Of a stretch of 64,000 nt of DNA, positions 37,136 through 49,752 are shown in pieces. The DNA is from Acidobacteriota bacterium (GTDB taxonomy: Bacteria; Acidobacteriota; Terriglobia; Terriglobales; Acidobacteriaceae), in assembly GCA_021816455.1 (NCBI GenBank), contig JAKAXU010000002.1, positions 1 through 64,000 on the forward strand. Reading direction: 5' to 3'. The notes beneath the pieces were generated by a model, which saw nothing but the letters and a program-made list of their open reading frames with translations, had not been told where the DNA came from and ran no database searches. Within the stretch, counting starts at the first letter, position 1; each line of letters starts with the position of its first letter. Both the position numbers and the translations under genes were made by a program.

Positions 37136-37299
37136 TTGGCGACTGAAATACGATAATTTTCCCTCCTGCAGCGTCGATGCGCAAAAAGCTGCATCCAAAA
37201 GCTCAGGTCAGTAAGCGTATGCTGCGATTGACGGCGCGTGACGCCCCGCGCACTGCAAGCACACGGTCAACAGCATAAAACAGAGATAAAGGAGTAGGG

Positions 37300-38187
37300 A
37301 TGAAGGAGACGACTGGAACGCCTCATACACGGCGTGTGTGGCTGAGCGGGATGGCTCTGGGGCTGATGATGCTGGTTTTCGGCGGCGCGGCAGCGCGGGC
37401 GCAAAATAACTATGAGATCCAGGTGTATCCGTCGGAGACGATGGCGCCAAAGACGCTGCTGACGGAGTTGCACAGCAACTACACGGTGGAAGGCTCGACG
37501 ACGACGCAGTTTGGCCAGTTGCCGACCCAGGGCCAGGAGCACGAGACGCTGGAACTGACGCAGGGGCTTAATAACTGGTCCGAAGTCGGGTTTTACATCT
37601 TTACCGAAGAAGAAAACGGGACCGGTGTGCAGTGGGTGGGGGATCACATCCGCCCGCGCGTGCGCGTTCCGGAGAGCTGGCACTGGCCGGTGGGCGTGAG
37701 CTTGTCGAACGAGATCGGCTATGCGCGCGCGGCGTATGCGAATCCAACATGGTCCTGGCAGATTATGCCGATTGTGGACCAGACGCTCGGCAAGTGGTAC
37801 TGGTCCGTGAACACGACACTGGACTGGGGGATTCACCCGACTTCTCTGCCGCCGGGACAGACGCAGCAGGAGATCAACTACTACTATCGCGACGTTTCGC
37901 CGCAGGGAGTCACCTTCGGACCTGCAGCAACCGTGACCTATCAGCCGAACAAGTATTACAACTTCGGCATTGAGTACTACGGGTACTTCGGCGAGCTGGG
38001 AAATTTTGTCTCGCTGCACAACCAGCAGCAACAGTTTTTTCCGGTCGTGAACCTGTTTGTCTCGCCGAAGTGGGAGATCAACTTTGGAGCGGGCTGGGGC
38101 GCGACGGCATCAACGGATCACCTGATTGTGAAGGGGATTCTGGGGCGCTACTTCAACTGGGGCGACCTGAAGCGACATCGGGATTAA
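37300..38187 (+). CDS. Secreted outer-membrane-type beta-barrel protein, family not recognised
   Basis: 295 residues with a clear signal peptide (SGMALGLMMLVFGGAAARAQ). The mature part alternates aromatic and polar residues (NYYYRDVSPQGVTFGPAATV, YYNFGIEYYGYFG) and ends in a strand GILGRYFNW, consistent with a small outer-membrane barrel. AAAGGAGTAGGG before the ATG is a good ribosome site. The 3' end overlaps the convergent gene by 35 bases. The ligand is unknown. Confidence 0.7.
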   Translation: MKETTGTPHTRRVWLSGMALGLMMLVFGGAAARAQNNYEIQVYPSETMAPKTLLTELHSNYTVEGSTTTQFGQLPTQGQEHETLELTQGLNNWSEVGFYIFTEEENGTGVQWVGDHIRPRVRVPESWHWPVGVSLSNEIGYARAAYANPTWSWQIMPIVDQTLGKWYWSVNTTLDWGIHPTSLPPGQTQQEINYYYRDVSPQGVTFGPAATVTYQPNKYYNFGIEYYGYFGELGNFVSLHNQQQQFFPVVNLFVSPKWEINFGAGWGATASTDHLIVKGILGRYFNWGDLKRHRD

Positions 38188-38914
38188 CTTCGAGATTGAC
38201 TGTGGGGTTGGCGAGCACCGGCCGACGGCCGCAGTGGGCAGGCTGGGGCACAGCACTACGGCGGCAAGCCCGCGCCAGGGGATGCGTGAGGCGATGCGTC
38301 AGGCGGATCGCCTCCGGATGAAACTCCACGGCAAGCACGGAGCCAGAGAGCGCTGCGAGACTGGTGAGCGTGCGCTGGGTGAGGTGCGCGGAGTTCCGGA
38401 ACTGCGCCGGAAGCCATGTGTTGGCAAGCGCAGCGGCAGTGAAGGCCGCAGCGAAGCTGGAAACGGCCACCGTGCGGCGGCCGGAGACGCGTCGATCGAA
38501 GAGCGGAAAGACCGCGGCGTACGCGGCGCGGCGCAGGGGATTGTGCTGCGTGGAAGGCCGGTAGCACGTGTCCTCTTCGAGCAGCGCGGCGACGATGAAT
38601 TGTGCAGCGGTCGAGGCGCTCTGGCGGGCCAGATATCCGGAGTAAAGGTGAGCGAAGCCACCAGCGCCGACGCTCCAGTCCGAGGGCTGATGGCGCGGCG
38701 GATGAACCATGGAACAGGCGGCTTCCAGGCCAGGTGCAAGCCACGCCGTCGGCGCGGTGGACTGCCGCACCAACAGGTGAGCGCGCAGGGATGTCGTGAG
38801 CGAGTTCGCGGACTGGCAAGGCGCGCTTTGAGCCGCGGCGAACAAAAAAACAGCCTCGAAAAAAGCGCACAAAATGACGAAAGCCGACGCAGAAGTCGGC
38901 AGTTGGCATCGCAT
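38153..38914 (-). CDS. Conserved-looking secreted hypothetical protein
   Basis: About 253 residues from ATG 38914, chosen for its AGGAG site; the signal peptide is SAFVILCAFFEAVFLFAAAQ. The body has small-residue helices (AAFTAAALANTWLPAQF) and the segment ALLEEDTCYRPSTQ. The pattern (acidic pair, Tyr-Arg, then Arg-rich, then Ala-rich helices) recalls an unnamed protein type common in Acidobacteria; this is memory, not proof. It overlaps the convergent gene at its 3' end by 35 bases. Function unknown. Confidence 0.55.
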   Translation of the reverse strand: MRCQLPTSASAFVILCAFFEAVFLFAAAQSAPCQSANSLTTSLRAHLLVRQSTAPTAWLAPGLEAACSMVHPPRHQPSDWSVGAGGFAHLYSGYLARQSASTAAQFIVAALLEEDTCYRPSTQHNPLRRAAYAAVFPLFDRRVSGRRTVAVSSFAAAFTAAALANTWLPAQFRNSAHLTQRTLTSLAALSGSVLAVEFHPEAIRLTHRLTHPLARACRRSAVPQPAHCGRRPVLANPTVNLEVNPDVASGRPS

Positions 38915-39022
38915 GAAGGATCTCCTGGTTGTGATCTCGATCCCCAGTATGCCGGAAGCGTGCATAATTGCCTGCGCGCGGATTTATACTTCATTCGCGG
39001 AAACGATCCTTCGAGGTGAGCG

Positions 39023-39574
39023 ATGAAATACAGATGGCCAAAGGCGCTGGGCCTGAAAGCGCTGGGCAGAGTGCTGTCGTACCTGGGAATATGCGTGGCA
39101 ATGGCGGGCGTGGTGCTCGTCGGGAGCGCAGCGGCGCAGACGGGCTCCGGTGCGCTGCTGGGACCGGCGCAGACGCAGAAGCTGCTGCCGCAGTCGGTGT
39201 ATTTCAAAGGACAGAGCGCGACGACGCAGATTCGCAACTCGGGCGGGGTGAAGTTTGCCGACGGCTCCTATCTGCTGGCGGTGCTGGTGGACACCAGCGG
39301 CTACTCGTCAGAGGTGGCGCAGAAGTATCAGGCGTACCTGATCACCGAAGATGCAATCCGGATCGAAGGGAAGCGCCTGCCCGCGGGGATTTATGGCGTT
39401 GGGTTCCTGAGTGGCGACCGCTTTGTGGTGATGGACGTAGGCGCGCACGAACTGCTGACCGTGCCTTCGCAGACTGACGCGACGATCAAGCGCCCACGTC
39501 CGCTGCAGTTGACCGCCGCTGCGGGCAGCTATCGGCTCTACGAGGGCAGGCGGTATGTGACGGTGGAGAAGTGA
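39023..39574 (+). CDS. Small secreted hypothetical protein
   Basis: 183 residues. The signal peptide (LGICVAMAGVVLVGSAAAQ) starts after a doubled KALGL/KALGR pentapeptide. The mature part contains FADGSYLLAVLVDTSGYSS and ITEDAIRIEGKRLPAGIYGV, suggesting a compact beta domain. Ends in a basic strand (RLYEGRRYVTVEK). AGGTGAGCG precedes the ATG. I do not recognise it. It is followed by a strong terminator. Confidence 0.65.
   Translation: MKYRWPKALGLKALGRVLSYLGICVAMAGVVLVGSAAAQTGSGALLGPAQTQKLLPQSVYFKGQSATTQIRNSGGVKFADGSYLLAVLVDTSGYSSEVAQKYQAYLITEDAIRIEGKRLPAGIYGVGFLSGDRFVVMDVGAHELLTVPSQTDATIKRPRPLQLTAAAGSYRLYEGRRYVTVEK
39041..39070 (+). repeat. Two-copy 15-bp coding repeat
   Basis: AAGGCGCTGGGCCTG then AAAGCGCTGGGCAGA, encoding KALGL-KALGR just before the signal-peptide core of the 39.0-kb gene. 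Confidence 0.7.
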
Positions 39575-39602
39575 GCCGGGAAATCGACGGATATGGAACC
39601 TG

Positions 39603-39642
39603 AAAGCAGAACGGGGTCGCGCAGCTGACCCCGTTCTGCTTT
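39603..39642. terminator. Strong bidirectional terminator
   Basis: A 16-bp perfect stem AAAGCAGAACGGGGTC with an 8-base loop, closing in TTT. Placed between the convergent hypothetical gene and nitroreductase gene. Confidence 0.9.
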
Positions 39643-39673
39643 TGCGGTCAGGAAAGGCGAAGCCGCGAGTGCG

Positions 39674-40276
39674 TCAGAAGTGGTTATGGATGACGACTTC
39701 GTGAATTGGGAGTTGGCCGGGCTTGGGCCACGGCTCTCTGGTCTTCTTTCCGATGGCGACGATGAAGGCGATGGCGTGATCCTGCGGCAGGTGGATGAGC
39801 TTCGCCACGGCATCGAAGTCGAAGCCGTCCATGGGGCAGCTATCGAGGCCCATGCCGCGCGCGGCGAGCATGAGTGTCTGGCCGACGATGCCGCAGGAGC
39901 GCATGACCTCATCGCGCTGGGTCTGAGGCTTGCCTTCGTAGTAGGCGCGAATGGCGGGAACCATGAAATCGCGGACCGGCTCCGGCGCGTCGTGCCAGGT
40001 GCGGGCAGCGTTTTTGCTCCAGCTTGCAAGATCGCCGGTGAGGATGACGAGCAGCGAGGCGTCGGTGATCTGGGACTGGTCCCAGGCGACGGCGCGAATC
40101 TGTTTGCGCAGTTCGGGATCCTCGACAACAACCAGGCGCCAGTGCTGAAGGTTGAAGGCGGTGGGGGCCTGCATGGCGAGCGTGAGCAGCTCGGACTGCT
40201 CTTCGGCGGTGAGCTTGAAATCGGGATCGAAGCCTTTGATGGCGCGGCGGGTGCGGATTGCCTCGTAAACGTGCAT
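39674..40276 (-). CDS. Nitroreductase-family FMN oxidoreductase
   Basis: 200 residues from ATG 40276 with AAGGAGC upstream. FMN- and NAD(P)H-dependent reductases of nitro, quinone or similar substrates. The FMN phosphate-binding start IRTRRAIKGFDPDF, the LAMQAPTAFNLQHWRLVVV segment, and GLDSCPMDGFDFDAV toward the end are characteristic. Dimeric cytosolic enzymes. The natural substrate cannot be told. It diverges from the aldehyde dehydrogenase gene, with 135 bases between the two starts. Confidence 0.93.
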   Translation of the reverse strand: MHVYEAIRTRRAIKGFDPDFKLTAEEQSELLTLAMQAPTAFNLQHWRLVVVEDPELRKQIRAVAWDQSQITDASLLVILTGDLASWSKNAARTWHDAPEPVRDFMVPAIRAYYEGKPQTQRDEVMRSCGIVGQTLMLAARGMGLDSCPMDGFDFDAVAKLIHLPQDHAIAFIVAIGKKTREPWPKPGQLPIHEVVIHNHF

Positions 40277-40411
40277 GAATGCTCCTTGAAATCTGGCTGA
40301 AATATCGTTGCAGGAAAGCTGTGCGGGCGGTGTGTAAGGATAGTCTGACCGCAGTGAAAAGATGCCGGAGCGGGCGGAAACGATGCGGGGAAATCGTCGA
40401 CGGAAGGGAAT

Positions 40412-41860
40412 GTGGCGATGCGGATGCGGCCGGGTGCAGTGACGGGATTCTTGCTCTGCGGGCGTGAGTGGACCGATGGCGAGACGCAGGAGGTGCGTTC
40501 GCCGTGGGATGGTGGCGTGCTGGCGCGAGTAGCGGTGGCAACGCGCAAGGACGCACGCGAAGCGGTGACGCATGCGGTGGCGGCACTGCGGCGGACGCGG
40601 GCGCTGCCGCGCTGGAGGCGGCGGGAGATTCTGGAGTCGATTGCCGCGGCGTTGAACGAGCAGCGGGAACGGTTTGCGCAACTGATCGTGGCGGAAGCAG
40701 GAAAGCCCGTACGCGCGGCGCGCACCGAGGTGGCGCGGGCGATTACGGTCTTTCGCACAGCGGCGGAAGAGACGGTGCGGCTAGGCGGCGAGTCGATTCC
40801 GCTGGACCTGACGGAAGGCAACGAAGGTCGGTGGGGACTGGTGCAGCGCTTTCCCGTGGGTCCGGTGCTGGGTATTACGCCGTTTAACTTTCCGCTGAAT
40901 CTGGTGGCGCACAAGCTGGCACCGGCGATTGCGGCCGGGTGCCCAATGATTCTGAAACCGGCTCCGCAGACGCCGCTGACGGCGCTGGCGCTGGGCGAAC
41001 TGGTGCTGAAGGCAGGATGGCCTGAGGAAGCGCTGGCGGTGCTGACGCTGTCGAATGCCGATACAACGTGGCTGGTGGAGCGCGAAGAGCGCATCCGGAT
41101 GGTGAGCTTCACCGGATCGGCTGCAGTGGGATGGGCGCTCAAAAGCAGGAGCGGACGCAAGCGCGTGACGCTGGAGCTGGGCGGCAACGCGGCGCTGATT
41201 GTGCATGGAGACTGGAGCGAGCTGGACGAGGCGGCGGAACGCGTGGTTGCGGGAGCTTTTGGATATGCGGGGCAGAGTTGCATCAGCGTGCAACGCGTCT
41301 ATGTGGAGCGGCCTGTTTACCAGAGCCTGTTGTGGAAGGTTGTCGCCCTGACGCAGAAGCTTGCTGTGGGCGATCCGGCGCTGGAGACGACCGACGTTGG
41401 CCCCCTGATCCGACGCGCCGACGTCGAGCGCGTGGAGGCGTGGATCCGCGAGGCGGAAGTCGGCGGCGCAGTGGTGCTGGAGGGTGGCGCGAGCGAAGGA
41501 AATGTGCTGCGCCCGACGGTGCTGAGCAAGACGCGTAACGGAATGAAGGTGGTCGATGAGGAAGTCTTCGGGCCGGTGGTAGCCATTGAACCCTATGACG
41601 ACTACGAGGAAGCGCTGGCCCGCGTGAACCACTCGCGGTATGGATTGCAGGCCGGGCTGATGACGCGCGACGCGGGACGCATTCTGACCGCGTATCGCGA
41701 ACTGGAGGTGGGCGCGGTGATTGTGGGCGACGTGCCGAACTGGCGCATGGACGCGATGCCCTATGGCGGCGTGAAGGATTCGGGAATGGGACGCGAAGGC
41801 CTGCGCTGGGCGATCGAGGAGATGACCGAGCCGCGCTTGCTGGCGATGGGCGGCGTGTGA
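40412..41860 (+). CDS. NAD(P)-dependent aldehyde dehydrogenase
   Basis: 482 residues from GTG 40412 (ATG 40418 is two codons later and better spaced from GGAAGGGA). Oxidises aldehydes to acids. ITPFNFPLNLVAHKLAPAI, MILKPAPQTPLTALALGEL and SFTGSAAVGWALK form the cofactor site. The general base is Glu in VTLELGGNAA and the nucleophile Cys in GYAGQSCISVQRV. EEVFGPVVAI and GGVKDSGMGREG close the fold. It looks nearer to lactaldehyde or non-phosphorylating GAPDH types than to BADH, but the substrate is open. Confidence 0.94.
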   Translation: MAMRMRPGAVTGFLLCGREWTDGETQEVRSPWDGGVLARVAVATRKDAREAVTHAVAALRRTRALPRWRRREILESIAAALNEQRERFAQLIVAEAGKPVRAARTEVARAITVFRTAAEETVRLGGESIPLDLTEGNEGRWGLVQRFPVGPVLGITPFNFPLNLVAHKLAPAIAAGCPMILKPAPQTPLTALALGELVLKAGWPEEALAVLTLSNADTTWLVEREERIRMVSFTGSAAVGWALKSRSGRKRVTLELGGNAALIVHGDWSELDEAAERVVAGAFGYAGQSCISVQRVYVERPVYQSLLWKVVALTQKLAVGDPALETTDVGPLIRRADVERVEAWIREAEVGGAVVLEGGASEGNVLRPTVLSKTRNGMKVVDEEVFGPVVAIEPYDDYEEALARVNHSRYGLQAGLMTRDAGRILTAYRELEVGAVIVGDVPNWRMDAMPYGGVKDSGMGREGLRWAIEEMTEPRLLAMGGV

Positions 41861-41917
41861 GCGGGAGAAATTCCATCGAAGAGAAAGAAAATCCTGCTAG
41901 GCTCCACTCAGGACGTC

Positions 41918-43138
41918 ATGGCCCTGAGACTCAATAAAAAACCGCGCAGCGACGCGACGCAGCAAAGAGATCTCGGTCGCGTACCGCCCTACAAATTGCT
42001 GGATGTCTTCCGCGGACTGGCGGCACTCTGGGTCGTCATGGACCACAGTTCCGATCGCTGGCTGTCGCCGGACCATCTGGCGTATCTGCATCAGCCGCTC
42101 TACTGGATTTCCTCGTATGGAAGACTTGGCGTCACGATCTTTTTTGTGATCTCCGGCTATTGCATTACGGCTGCTGCCTGGAGATCGCTGGTCCTGAACA
42201 GGAGTGTAGCGGGATACGCCAAAGACCGGGTGCGACGCATCTATCCACCGTACTTCGCAAGCCTGGTGCTGATGGTGCTCTCCATCCAGTGGCTCGCAGT
42301 TGCGTCGGCACATCACTGGATTCCGGCTATACATCATCCACTCCATCTGGGAACAGGAGTCAGCTACTGGATGGGCAATCTGTTCCTGCTGCAGAGCGAA
42401 TTCCAAGTGACATCGATCAACGTCGTCTACTGGAGCCTCTGCTATGAGATCGCCTTCTACGCGGTGATTGGCGTCTTTTTGGGTGTCTCCAAGCTCATCC
42501 AGCGAAAGCATGGTCCTCACGTGGCAACCGTTGCGTTTGTTGCCTTACTGACAGGCTGCACGGTTTGTACCCTGGCCTTTGAAATCCGGACCGGAGATCC
42601 CGTGTTCCCGATCGATCTGTGGCATCTGTTCGCACTGGGCGGGCTGCTTTTCTGTGGGATCGAGATCAACGGGCGGAGCTTGCCCGATCTGTCGAGCCGA
42701 ACCCGCGCGATCATTGCGTCCTGTCTGAGCATTGTCGCGCTGCTGACGGGAGCGCTCGCCGCGCTGCGACAGATTGGGGATACCGGGCTGGGGTTACCCT
42801 CGACACGCGTCGCCTGTGTGACCGCCCTTGTCTTTGCAGCTCTCCTGCTCGTTCTGCGCCGATATGACGATGTGTTGACGAGATATGGAACGGTTCGTCC
42901 GCTGCTGTGGCTCGGAAGCTTTTCCTACAGTTTGTATCTCGTACACCCGGTGGTCCTGCCGTACTTTGAAGTCTTCGGTCGGCATATCGGTCTGAATGGG
43001 GATCGGTATTGGATCGACTACCTGATTCAGTTGGCTGCTGCGGTTCTGTCCGGTCGCATATTTTTCCTGAATGTCGAGCGCAGATTCCTGTCGAAGCGGC
43101 AGACGCAGCGGATCGTCGAAGAACATCTTCACGCGTAG
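41918..43138 (+). CDS. Acyltransferase 3 family membrane protein (OafA/YrhL-like)
   Basis: 406 residues with about 10 hydrophobic helices. Transfers acyl groups, usually acetyl, to sugars or other periplasmic targets. Landmarks: LDVFRGLAALWVVMDHSS (His in a position often essential), YGRLGVTIFFVISGYCITA, RVRRIYPPYFASL, and YWSLCYEIAFYAVI. The tail is cytoplasmic and basic. Codon use looks a little less GC-biased than neighbours, which may mean later acquisition. No polysaccharide cluster is adjacent. Confidence 0.92.
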   Translation: MALRLNKKPRSDATQQRDLGRVPPYKLLDVFRGLAALWVVMDHSSDRWLSPDHLAYLHQPLYWISSYGRLGVTIFFVISGYCITAAAWRSLVLNRSVAGYAKDRVRRIYPPYFASLVLMVLSIQWLAVASAHHWIPAIHHPLHLGTGVSYWMGNLFLLQSEFQVTSINVVYWSLCYEIAFYAVIGVFLGVSKLIQRKHGPHVATVAFVALLTGCTVCTLAFEIRTGDPVFPIDLWHLFALGGLLFCGIEINGRSLPDLSSRTRAIIASCLSIVALLTGALAALRQIGDTGLGLPSTRVACVTALVFAALLLVLRRYDDVLTRYGTVRPLLWLGSFSYSLYLVHPVVLPYFEVFGRHIGLNGDRYWIDYLIQLAAAVLSGRIFFLNVERRFLSKRQTQRIVEEHLHA

Positions 43139-43688
43139 AGAGATGCTTCTTCCGGTGGGAGCAATGACCCATCGTCGAACCGGGACGGAAGTTCTGCAAT
43201 CTGGTACAAGCTTGATTCCGCCGAAATTTTTCCTGTCTGGTCTGCGTTTCCATCCTGTTGCCTCGTCGCATTGCCGCAGCATGAACCACAATATCTCGTG
43301 CCCATCCCGATTCTGTCGCAAGGATTTGTGTATCGAACAGCTCAATTCTTTCTCATATTTTGGTACGATAGCTCTCAGGTGGCTACAGACCTTCGAACTG
43401 CGACCAAAACAGTCCTCTGCTTTTCCGGGATTCGGTTCGCAGTCCCTGCAACTCCTCACTCCCGTGTTTCTTCTCCGGCTGTGTTCAGCGCAAACCTTGC
43501 GCTGCTATATTGAATTCGGTAGGGTGACCGGATTTCCACACCATGTGGAGGCGCTCCGGGGATTGTTTCGTTCTTCCTCGTAAGACTTCAAAGCTTCAGG
43601 GCCGCGTGTCGGCAGTGGAATTTAAGCAAAGACCGAGGCTGGGCGAGAACTGCGCCCGGCAAGGACAACCGGAAGCAGGGAAAGATTC
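43139..43688. other. Intergenic leader of the respiratory operon
   Basis: About 550 bases between the acyltransferase stop and actA. Open frames are present but not protein-like. A small hairpin GGGCG/CGCCC lies near 43641-43660 in the probable 5' leader. The promoter for the 14-kb act-cox operon should be here, but I cannot place -35/-10 boxes with confidence. Confidence 0.45.
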
Positions 43689-44566
43689 ATGGCACAGATT
43701 TTCGATCGCAGCTCCAATGCGCTGGCCCGGATGAGCTTGGTGTTGACCGGCATTCTGGTGATCGCACTGGGAGTCACGCTCAACGAGTTGCAGCGTTCGC
43801 CGTGGGTGACGCGGCAGGGGCAGAGGCCGGATCAGCCGGTGCCGTTCAGCCACGAGCACCACGTGCAGGGACTGGGGTTGCAGTGCCAGTACTGCCATAC
43901 TTCGGTGGAGAAATCGAGCTACGCAGGGATTCCGCCGACCAAGACCTGCATGAACTGCCATGCGCAGGTCTGGACCAACGCCGATTTACTTGAACCGGTG
44001 CGGCATAGCTGGGCGACGGGTGAGTCCATTCCGTGGGTCAAGGTGCATGACCTTCCGGACTTTGTTTACTTCAACCACTCGGTGCATGTGAACAAGGGGA
44101 TCGGCTGCGCGAGCTGCCACGGACGCGTGGACCAGATGCCGCTGATGTATGAGCAGAATACGCTGCAGATGGAGTGGTGCCTGAACTGCCATCGCAACCC
44201 GGGCAAGAATCTGCGTCCGACGAGCCAGATTTATAACATGGCGTGGAAGGCTCCGAGCGAGGATCATCCGGTGTGGTGTTCGGTGACGGACGCCAAGGTG
44301 GGCGTGCCGACAGCGCAGAGTGTGAACTGCCTGACGAAGGATCCGGGCAAAGGCGGGGCGACCGTGGCCACGCTGGAGATGCCGACTGCTCCGGGCGCAT
44401 CGGCAGCAGGAGCGACGACGGGCAGCAGCCCGGCTGGCGGCATGGTGATGCCGGCTTCACTGACATATACGAAGTTCACGAGCCAGAAGGCGCTGGGCGA
44501 TTTTCTGATCGATCAGTATCACATTCGTCCACCGAAACAATTGTCGAGCTGCGAGACGTGTCATCG

Positions 44567-44570
<4 letters not shown>
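43689..44570 (+). CDS. actA: Alternative complex III subunit ActA, pentaheme cytochrome c
   Basis: 293 residues. Five CxxCH motifs (QCQYCH, TCMNCH, GCASCH, WCLNCH, SCETCH) predict five c hemes, the hallmark of ActA. An N-terminal signal-anchor (LVLTGILVIALGVTL) holds it on the periplasmic face. It receives electrons within the quinol:cytochrome c/HiPIP oxidoreductase complex. A Gly/Ala/Thr-rich insert lies before the fifth heme motif. The stop overlaps actB by ATGA. Confidence 0.96.
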
Positions 44571-47716
<3,146 letters not shown>

Positions 47717-47791
47717 GCGGGCTTCGACAATAGCCCGCTATGCTGGCGATGCAGTGAACGGTTTCGCAGTGAATTTCGGAGAAGGCAGACG

Positions 47792-49207
47792 ATGGCAACA
47801 AAGGATTTCACAACTGAAGATCCAAGGATCGACCCGCTGACGGGCGAGCTGCGGGTCATTGCTCCGGGGCAAAGCTTCCGGTCGGTGACGGCGAAGATCG
47901 CCGACATTGTCCTGACGCCGCACACCTCGCTGGGATGGCTGATGCTGCTTTCGATCGGTGGAAGCGGCGCGACGCTGCTGCTGGTGGCCGTGACGTGGCT
48001 CTTCCTGAAGGGCGTAGGCATCTGGGCGATCACGCAGCCGGTGGCCTGGGGATTCGCGATCATCAACTTCGTCTGGTGGATCGGCATCGGCCACGCCGGG
48101 ACGCTGATCTCGGCGATTCTGCTGCTCTTCAAGCAGGGCTGGCGCAACTCGATCAACCGGTTTGCCGAGGCCATGACGATCTTCGCGGTGGTCTGCGCAG
48201 GCATCTTCCCGCTGATCCACGTAGGGCGCCCATGGCTGGCCTACTGGCTCTTCCCTTACCCGAACACGATGAATGTCTGGCCGCAGTTCCGCTCCCCGCT
48301 TCTGTGGGACGTCTTCGCGGTCTCAACCTACGCGACGATCTCGGTGGTCTTCTGGTATGTCGGTCTGGTGCCGGACTTCGGCACGATGCGCGACCGGGCG
48401 AAATCAAAGTTCGGACAGTACATTTACGGGATGCTGTCGCTGGGCTGGCGCGGTAGCGTCCGCCACTGGATGCGCTACGAAACGGCTTCGCTGTTGCTGG
48501 CCGGACTGGCGACGCCACTGGTGCTCTCAGTGCACACGGTCATTAGCTTCGACTTCGCGGTGGCGATTCTGCCCGGATGGCACACGACGATCTTTCCACC
48601 TTACTTCGTGGCAGGCGCGGTCTACTCCGGCTTTGCGATGGTGCTGACGCTGGCGATTCCGCTGCGCAAGTTCTATCACCTGGAAGGACTGGTGACGGAC
48701 CGGCACATCGACAACATGGGCAAGGTGATGCTGGCCACCGGTGGGATCGTGGCCTACGGCTACGGCATGGAAGTCTTCATGAGCTGGTACTCGGCCTCGC
48801 ACTGGGAGTTCTTCATGATGTGGAACCGCATGTTCGGTCCGATCGGCTGGAGCTACTGGGTTCTGATCGCCTGCAATATCGCGATTCCGCTCACCACGCT
48901 TTGGGTGCGCAAGTGGAGAACGAACCTCGTCTTTATGTTCATAATGAGCCTGATCGTGAACACCGGCATGTGGTTTGAGCGCTTCGTGATCGTGGTGACG
49001 AGCCTGTATCGCGATTTTCTTCCCAGCTCCTGGGGCACGTATCGCGCAACCAAGTGGGACTACATGACCTATGCAGGGACCTTTGGGCTGTTCCTCACCC
49101 TGTTCCTGTTGTTTATTCGCTTTGTTCCCATGATTCCCATGCACGAGATCAAGATGATGCTGCCAACGGCCAAGGTAAAGCCGGAAGCAGTTGAGGCAGG
49201 TGACTGA
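47792..49207 (+). CDS. actC: Alternative complex III subunit ActC (NrfD-like quinol-binding protein)
   Basis: 471 residues with about 10 transmembrane helices of the NrfD/PsrC type. Landmarks: TQPVAWGFAIINFVWWIGIGH with the first helix pair, FPLIHVGRPWLAYWLFPYP, and SVHTVISFDFAVAILPGWH. The family binds quinol at the periplasmic side and may contribute a proton path. GAGAAGG upstream of the ATG. The stop overlaps actD as TGATG. Confidence 0.96.
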   Translation: MATKDFTTEDPRIDPLTGELRVIAPGQSFRSVTAKIADIVLTPHTSLGWLMLLSIGGSGATLLLVAVTWLFLKGVGIWAITQPVAWGFAIINFVWWIGIGHAGTLISAILLLFKQGWRNSINRFAEAMTIFAVVCAGIFPLIHVGRPWLAYWLFPYPNTMNVWPQFRSPLLWDVFAVSTYATISVVFWYVGLVPDFGTMRDRAKSKFGQYIYGMLSLGWRGSVRHWMRYETASLLLAGLATPLVLSVHTVISFDFAVAILPGWHTTIFPPYFVAGAVYSGFAMVLTLAIPLRKFYHLEGLVTDRHIDNMGKVMLATGGIVAYGYGMEVFMSWYSASHWEFFMMWNRMFGPIGWSYWVLIACNIAIPLTTLWVRKWRTNLVFMFIMSLIVNTGMWFERFVIVVTSLYRDFLPSSWGTYRATKWDYMTYAGTFGLFLTLFLLFIRFVPMIPMHEIKMMLPTAKVKPEAVEAGD

Positions 49208-49752
49208 TGGCTGTGCCGAGAGAAGGAATATACGGCCTGCTGGCCGAGTTTGAAACTCCGACCGCGCTGGTTCATGCGGCCAAAGCCGCGCACGACGCAG
49301 GCTGGCGTCGGCTGGACTGCTATGCGCCGTATCCGCTGGAGGAAGCCGCGGAGGTGATCGGGTTCCATCGCAATCGGGTGCCGCTGCTGACGCTGGTGGG
49401 CGGGCTGATGGGGCTGTGCGCGATGTTCTCGCTGGAGACGTGGATCTCGACTCTGGCCTATCCGTTGAATATCGCCGGTCGCCCCACCTATTCGTGGCCT
49501 GCGTTCGTGGTGCCGGCGTATGAGTGGACGATTCTCTTCGCGGGACTTTCCGCGGCTTTCGGGATGCTGGCGCTGAACGGACTGCCGAGTCTGTATCACC
49601 CTCTGTTCAATGCGCCGAACTTCCGTAGCAGCGCAACAGTGGACAAATTCTTCCTCTGTCTGGAGGCGACGGATCCGAAGTTCGACCGCGCCGAGAGCAG
49701 GGCCTTCCTCGAAGGATTCCAGCCCAACTCGGTGGTCGAGGTGGAGTACTGA
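49207..49752 (+). CDS. actD: Alternative complex III subunit ActD (DUF3341)
   Basis: 181 residues. The N-terminal domain IYGLLAEFETPTALVHAAKA and DAGWRRLDCYAPYPLEE is the DUF3341 signature. Two transmembrane helices follow (LLTLVGGLMGLCAMFSLE and YEWTILFAGLSAAFGMLALN), then FDRAESRAFLEGF at the end. It is a structural membrane subunit. Start and stop both overlap neighbours (TGATG), so it is translationally coupled. Confidence 0.95.
   Translation: MAVPREGIYGLLAEFETPTALVHAAKAAHDAGWRRLDCYAPYPLEEAAEVIGFHRNRVPLLTLVGGLMGLCAMFSLETWISTLAYPLNIAGRPTYSWPAFVVPAYEWTILFAGLSAAFGMLALNGLPSLYHPLFNAPNFRSSATVDKFFLCLEATDPKFDRAESRAFLEGFQPNSVVEVEY

Noticed and set aside
43071-43583. 170-codon frame before actA
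   Set aside because: Overlaps the acyltransferase 3' end, has no ribosome site and no protein-like pattern.
44243-44566. Upstream in-frame extension of actB
   Set aside because: Lies within actA in another frame; ATG 44567 in the ATGA overlap and the twin-arginine signal fit actB.
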